Assembly: GCF_000403135.1 (NCBI RefSeq)
Contig: NZ_AQPN01000068.1
Coordinates: 1 to 36,740, forward strand
DNA length: 36,740 bases
Direction of reading: 5' to 3'
From: Arcticibacter svalbardensis MN12-7
GTDB lineage: Bacteria; Bacteroidota; Bacteroidia; Sphingobacteriales; Sphingobacteriaceae
Both the position numbers and the translations under genes were made by a program. Numbering within the stretch: the stretch's first letter is position 1; each line of letters starts with the position of its first letter. A model generated the notes under the pieces. That model did no database searches and had not been told where the DNA came from. It saw only the letters and a program-made list of their open reading frames with translations. Of this stretch, positions 33,509 through 36,740 are shown in pieces.

Positions 33509-34544
33509 TTATTGTTGGTTGTTCACTATGTATAGCATTCAAAATTTTATTAACATCGGCTACTAAATCTATCCTGTCTATATTTACTAAAACTACCCCT
33601 TCCTTATTTCGCTTGCTTAAAGCAGTAGCATACGTTTTATCATAATATACCAGTACGATCCGAATAAAGTCAGCCATTCTATTTTCCTCTATAGCTTGAA
33701 CGGCAAGTTTAGTCTGTTCCAAACCTAATCGCTTTTTCAGGCGTTCTGTACAGGATATTAAAAAGCCAGCATCCAAAACACAGTATTCTTCAACCAGCAT
33801 TTCAACCCTTTTTCCCTGTGGTACATTTATATTCAATAATAACGAATCACACATTTGATCCCAAAAAGGATGGGGTATACATCGTTGACCTATGGTTAAA
33901 CTTTCATCCTCTACCCAGGTACGTTGACACGGATCAAGTTGCTTGAGCTGAAGGGCTAAATCATTCTCAAACTGTTCCTGTGTAGGCTGAATGAGGATGT
34001 TCATCGATCCATAAGCTGATCCCTGATGTTGAGCTAAACCCTCCAAATCAATCACCTGCTCATTTATAGACTGAAGCTGATGTAATATCTGAGTTTTACC
34101 AGATCCTGTCATGCCACCCAAAACGGTCAGCTGATAAGGCTTCTCAAACTGTTCAATAGTCCACTTCCTGTAATTTTTATATCCCCCTTCAATAAGATAA
34201 ACCTCAAATCCATATAAATTAAGTGCCCATGCCATCGCGCCACTTCTCATTCCTCCGCGCCAACAGTGAACACCAATCTTCATCAATGGTGCAATTTCCA
34301 AAGCTTGTTTGATAAAGCCTGACCACTTGCTACCCGTCAGATCAAAGCCTAATAATATAGCCTGTTCTCTTCCTACCTGTTTGTAGGTAGTTCCAACAAT
34401 GACTCGTTCTTCATTTGTAAATAACGGGATATTGAACGCCCCTGGAATTTTTCCCTGCTCAAATTCTGCAGGAGTTCTCACATCGACTAAGGGTATAGCA
34501 TTAGGTAGGCTGATAAAATCATTAATGGAAATTGGGTTGATCAT
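33489..34544 (-). CDS. mnmH: tRNA 2-selenouridine synthase (rhodanese and P-loop domains)
   Basis: A 351-residue protein starting at ATG 34544 (MINPISI); the longer frame begins at a TTG. The rhodanese domain ends with the catalytic Cys94 in HCWRGGMRSG, and the P-loop GGMTGSGKT (143-151) begins the second domain. The LVDVRTPAEFEQGKIPGAFN strand and LIEGGYKNYRKW segment are also typical. MnmH (also SelU, YbbB) replaces the sulphur of 5-substituted 2-thiouridine at the wobble position of Lys, Glu and Gln tRNAs with selenium, through a geranylated intermediate, using selenophosphate from SelD. Its gene overlaps selD by 20 bp; the truncated epoxide hydrolase lies 29 bp upstream. Confidence 0.96.
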   Translation of the reverse strand: MINPISINDFISLPNAIPLVDVRTPAEFEQGKIPGAFNIPLFTNEERVIVGTTYKQVGREQAILLGFDLTGSKWSGFIKQALEIAPLMKIGVHCWRGGMRSGAMAWALNLYGFEVYLIEGGYKNYRKWTIEQFEKPYQLTVLGGMTGSGKTQILHQLQSINEQVIDLEGLAQHQGSAYGSMNILIQPTQEQFENDLALQLKQLDPCQRTWVEDESLTIGQRCIPHPFWDQMCDSLLLNINVPQGKRVEMLVEEYCVLDAGFLISCTERLKKRLGLEQTKLAVQAIEENRMADFIRIVLVYYDKTYATALSKRNKEGVVLVNIDRIDLVADVNKILNAIHSEQPTINDKNGN

Positions 34545-34573
34545 TATCTTGATTTGACACAAATATGCGCAAA

Positions 34574-34861
34574 TTATAAGACTTGATTGTTAAAGCAGCG
34601 TAAAGCCAAAATAGGTTCATTGCCCCGGCATGCTATAGATGAACTCTTCAGTAACAATTTTTCAGCATTTATTTCACGTTCAACCTGCCGCCAGTCAAAG
34701 GTGTCATGCCAATACTGAGATAGCTCTTTCATGTACGAAAGGTTTGCTCCATATTCCCATTCAGAATCGATTATTTCATCCGGCCAGTGGATATTTTCTA
34801 ATCTTAATTTTAAATCATCAAGTAGCTGTTGAGGGATATCTGCTGAAAAGGGTTGTGCCAT
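34574..34861 (-). pseudogene. Truncated epoxide hydrolase (N-terminal EHN domain only)
   Basis: From ATG 34861, about 66 residues (PFSADIPQQLLDDLKLRLEN, then HWPDEII, WEYGANLSYMKELSQYW and FDWRQVEREINA) match the EHN domain that begins soluble epoxide hydrolases. After INA the frame runs into about 29 unrelated residues and stops. The alpha/beta-hydrolase body of about 270 residues, with its nucleophile Asp and catalytic His, is absent. This looks like a 3' deletion or replacement. The remaining frame may be expressed but cannot be an active hydrolase. Confidence 0.7.
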
Positions 34862-35037
34862 AGTAGGTATTGAATTGCTATTTTTGGGAAAGCAATGTAT
34901 TCTCCATTTACAATACAATTATCCTGAATTAATATATGATATTTTTAACCAAAATCTTAATTACAAAGAATGCGCAAGCTTTATAAATTGATAGACATAT
35001 CCATTTATCTCCTACTCTAAATTAAATTCCAATATAA

Positions 35038-35064
35038 TTGTATAAACAAATTCCTTTATATTTG
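35038..35064 (+). promoter_or_regulatory. Likely promoter of the HigA-like gene
   Basis: TTG at 35038-35040, 16 bases, then TATATTTG at 35057-35064, close to the Bacteroidota consensus with a spacer one base short of the usual range. Transcription would begin at about 35068-35070, right at the ATG 35068, so either the message is leaderless or the ATG at 35077 is used. Confidence 0.5.
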
Positions 35065-35067
35065 ATC

Positions 35068-35346
35068 ATGGAAGCGATGATAGAAAAATATAAAGGAATA
35101 CATCCTGGAATGGTACTAGAACGCGAACTAAAGAAAAGAAATCTTAAAAAGGCTCCATTTGCACTTTCTTTACCAGAATATCCTCAAACTTTAAATGAAA
35201 TAACAAAAGGTAAACGGGGATTAACACCTGCTTTAGCATTAAAGATAGATACAGCACTTGGTTTTGAGGTAGGAACCATGTTTATCCTACAAGCTTATTA
35301 CGAAATCAAGAAGGAAAAGGAAAAACGTCAATATTATCTTTTGTAG
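35068..35346 (+). CDS. HigA-like antitoxin / helix-turn-helix regulator (orphan)
   Basis: About 92 residues from ATG 35068, or 89 from ATG 35077 (MIEKYKGIHPG). GIHPGMVLERELKKRNL is the usual HigA opening; LSLPEYPQTLNEITKGKRGLT spans the helix-turn-helix, and PALALKIDTALGFEVGTMF completes the DNA-binding fold. HigA proteins bind their own promoter and neutralise a HigB ribonuclease, but no toxin gene is seen on either side, so it may be a solitary regulator. Its last 41 bases overlap a short doubtful frame on the other strand. Confidence 0.78.
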   Translation: MEAMIEKYKGIHPGMVLERELKKRNLKKAPFALSLPEYPQTLNEITKGKRGLTPALALKIDTALGFEVGTMFILQAYYEIKKEKEKRQYYLL

Positions 35347-35524
35347 TAATAGGTACTTCCGTAAAATTCATTGGAAAATTAAATTTAGCACCCGATTTCA
35401 TTTTATCCCCTGGAAAGAAGAATTTTACTTGTTTTTGAGTAGGATCAGCAGTACTTATCTGAGCCATACCAGGCTCTGATAAGTACAACATAGCTAATAA
35501 TAGAGCGTATCCCGGTTTTTCCAT
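35306..35524 (-). CDS. Short exported protein or gene remnant, doubtful
   Basis: A 72-residue frame from ATG 35524. It starts with a signal-like MEKPGYALLLAMLYLSEPGMAQ, then VKFFFPGDKMKSGAKFNFPM and ends with DVFPFPS. The remainder faintly recalls the start of a BURP domain, but that is only a visual likeness. It begins 23 bp after the aldo/keto reductase stop, in the same direction, which favours a real or once-real gene. Its end overlaps the HigA-like gene by 41 bp, and the protein is short for any secreted enzyme, so it may be the N-terminal remnant of a longer gene. Confidence 0.35.
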   Translation of the reverse strand: MEKPGYALLLAMLYLSEPGMAQISTADPTQKQVKFFFPGDKMKSGAKFNFPMNFTEVPITTKDNIDVFPFPS

Positions 35525-35547
35525 TAGCTGTAATCGTTTACTTTGAT

Positions 35548-36528
35548 TTACGTAAAACCCAGCACAGGATGTGGCTGGTACAGTTCTTCCAAACGTTTGA
35601 TGTCTTCATCCGATAATTTCACCTCTAAGGCTTTAACGGCGTCTTCCAAGTGACCCGGTTTACTGGCACCTATGATCGGCGCAGTAATTCCAGGTTTGGT
35701 TAACATCCAGGCTAATGCAACCTGTGCATTCGGAATGTTCTTTTCCTCAGCAATTTCAGTAACCCGGTTCACAATGTCGAAATCTGAGTCCATTTGATAA
35801 AGCGATTTACCGAAGTCGTCTGTTTTAGATCTTTCAGTTTCGTTTCTTTCTTTGGTTCTTTTTCCAGTCAACAGACCGCGAGCTAATGGTGACCATGGAA
35901 TCACCGCTATCTTTTGGTCGATGCAAAAAGGAATCATCTCCCTTTCCTCTTCACGATAAATCAAGTTATAATGCGGCTGCATGGACACGAACTTAGTCCA
36001 GCCGTTCAATTCTGCCGTATACTGAGCCTGCGCGAACTGCCAGCTATACATGGATGACGCCCCTATGTAACGGGCCTTACCGGCTTTCACCACATCATGC
36101 AGAGCTTCCATTGTTTCTGCTATCGGTGTATCGTAATCCCATCGATGGATCTGATATAAATCAACATAATCAGTTCCTAAACGTTTAAGGCTGGCGTCAA
36201 TAGCGCTCATGATATGTTTTCGGGATAGCCCTTTATCGTTAGGCCCCGGTCCCATTGGATTAAACACTTTAGTAGCCAATACCACTTCATCTCGTTTTGC
36301 AAAATCGAGAAGTGCCCTCCCAACTACCTCTTCACTCGCACCAGCGGTATACACATCAGCGGTATCAAAAAAATTGATACCTAATTCCAACGCGGTCTTT
36401 ATAAAGGGTCGGCTTTGTTCTTCGTTCAATGCCCATGGCCAACGGTCTGTTGGCGTTCCATAGGTCATCGTGCCCAGGCAAAGTCTTGACACTTTCATGC
36501 CTGTATTTCCAAATCTGATATATTCCAA
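35548..36528 (-). CDS. Aldo/keto reductase
   Basis: A 326-residue TIM-barrel reductase. The catalytic tetrad is Asp55 and Tyr60 in FFDTADVYTAG, Lys87 in LATKVFN and His128 in YQIHRWD. GNTGMKVSRLCLGTMTYG opens the barrel, and APIIGASKPGHLEDAVKALE holds the NADPH-binding GxSxxxHL-type segment. It reduces aldehydes or ketones with NADPH; the physiological substrate is not predictable. It is the first gene of a minus-strand pair with the doubtful short frame downstream. A TAACTTTG box lies upstream. Confidence 0.94.
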   Translation of the reverse strand: MEYIRFGNTGMKVSRLCLGTMTYGTPTDRWPWALNEEQSRPFIKTALELGINFFDTADVYTAGASEEVVGRALLDFAKRDEVVLATKVFNPMGPGPNDKGLSRKHIMSAIDASLKRLGTDYVDLYQIHRWDYDTPIAETMEALHDVVKAGKARYIGASSMYSWQFAQAQYTAELNGWTKFVSMQPHYNLIYREEEREMIPFCIDQKIAVIPWSPLARGLLTGKRTKERNETERSKTDDFGKSLYQMDSDFDIVNRVTEIAEEKNIPNAQVALAWMLTKPGITAPIIGASKPGHLEDAVKALEVKLSDEDIKRLEELYQPHPVLGFT

Positions 36529-36590
36529 TTGTAAGCGATTTAAAATTTATAAAACTTTCTAAAATACTTATGAACTTAACCCAATTTTAT

Positions 36591-36598
36591 CAAAGTTA
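36591..36598 (-). promoter_or_regulatory. Possible -7 element for the aldo/keto reductase gene
   Basis: TAACTTTG on the minus strand matches TAnnTTTG, 63 bases before the ATG at 36528. The same octamer precedes the universal stress protein gene. No TTG box at the proper distance was found. Confidence 0.35.
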
Positions 36599-36643
36599 GT
36601 TTGCTTTAAATTTCTTTATAATGTAATTAACCAATTGCTAAAT

Positions 36644-36740
36644 ATGATAAAGGAGGTTTTTAATCACATGATTAGCTTTAGCACATTTGCCTCAGGAAAA
36701 CATCGAAATTTACTTCATTATTATCATATCACTAGCTTTT
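36644..36740 (+). CDS. Possible start of a gene running off the right edge
   Basis: A frame open from ATG 36644 to the window end gives 32 residues (MIKEVFNHMISFSTFASGKH...). A second in-frame ATG at 36668 is preceded by AGGAGG (36651-36656) at 11 bases, unusual because good Shine-Dalgarno sites are rare in this phylum. The fragment is too short to recognise a family. Confidence 0.35.
   Translation, partial: MIKEVFNHMISFSTFASGKHRNLLHYYHITSF

Noticed and set aside
1-36740. tRNA, rRNA, CRISPR array, transposase or phage genes
   Set aside because: None was seen by eye; intergenic regions lack cloverleaf-like or regularly spaced repeat patterns. A tRNAscan or CRISPR search was not possible here.

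Overview
The window comes from an AT-rich member of the Bacteroidota, most likely Sphingobacteriaceae (Pedobacter/Solitalea-like). The reasons are carboxypeptidase-like domains fused to TonB-dependent receptors, a DUF1800/DUF1501 pair, a HYC-type small protein, DUF5672 in the polysaccharide cluster, almost no Shine-Dalgarno sites, and promoters of the TTTG-N19-TAnnTTTG type. No rRNA, tRNA, CRISPR array, transposase or phage gene was seen. The genus is inference.

Left part (1-14553, all minus strand): a Wzx/Wzy-type surface polysaccharide locus. Reading in the transcription direction from 14553: outer-membrane export lipoprotein (Wza type), co-polymerase/tyrosine kinase (Wzc type), flippase, DUF5672 glycosyltransferase, Wzy-like polymerase, GT2, GT4 and GT26 (WecG/TagA) transferases. 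A sugar-nucleotide block follows: a GDP-mannose 3,5-epimerase homologue, a cupin, an HldD-like epimerase, another GT4, and the 5' part of a heptose-7-phosphate kinase (HddA) cut by the window edge. Together these point to a polymer containing a GDP-activated heptose or modified mannose. A 24-bp hairpin interrupts the operon after the cupin gene.

Middle part (14554-23889): an 886-bp gap with a 16-bp perfect inverted repeat, then an orphan CheB methylesterase with a C-terminal Cys/His motif. A Tat-exported DUF1501 protein and its DUF1800 partner follow (minus strand). Then come a stand-alone UBP-type zinc finger, a GAF histidine kinase and an EcsC protein (plus strand), a small acidic protein, an exported NTF2-like protein with a clear promoter and terminator, and a two-domain universal stress protein.

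Right part (24106-36740): a probable metal (perhaps zinc) uptake pair made of a His/Cys-rich small membrane protein and a TonB-dependent receptor; an aldehyde dehydrogenase; a decayed gene joining a HYC-type protein to a scrap of a CusA/CzcA-like efflux pump; and a siderophore-type TonB receptor with a PepSY membrane protein. After these come selD and mnmH, which make tRNA 2-selenouridine, a truncated epoxide hydrolase, an orphan HigA-like regulator, a doubtful short exported ORF, and an aldo/keto reductase. The right edge may hold the start of another gene.

Several genes were given later starts than the longest open frame, because the longest frame begins at a TTG and a better ATG lies downstream. 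This is noted in each entry.
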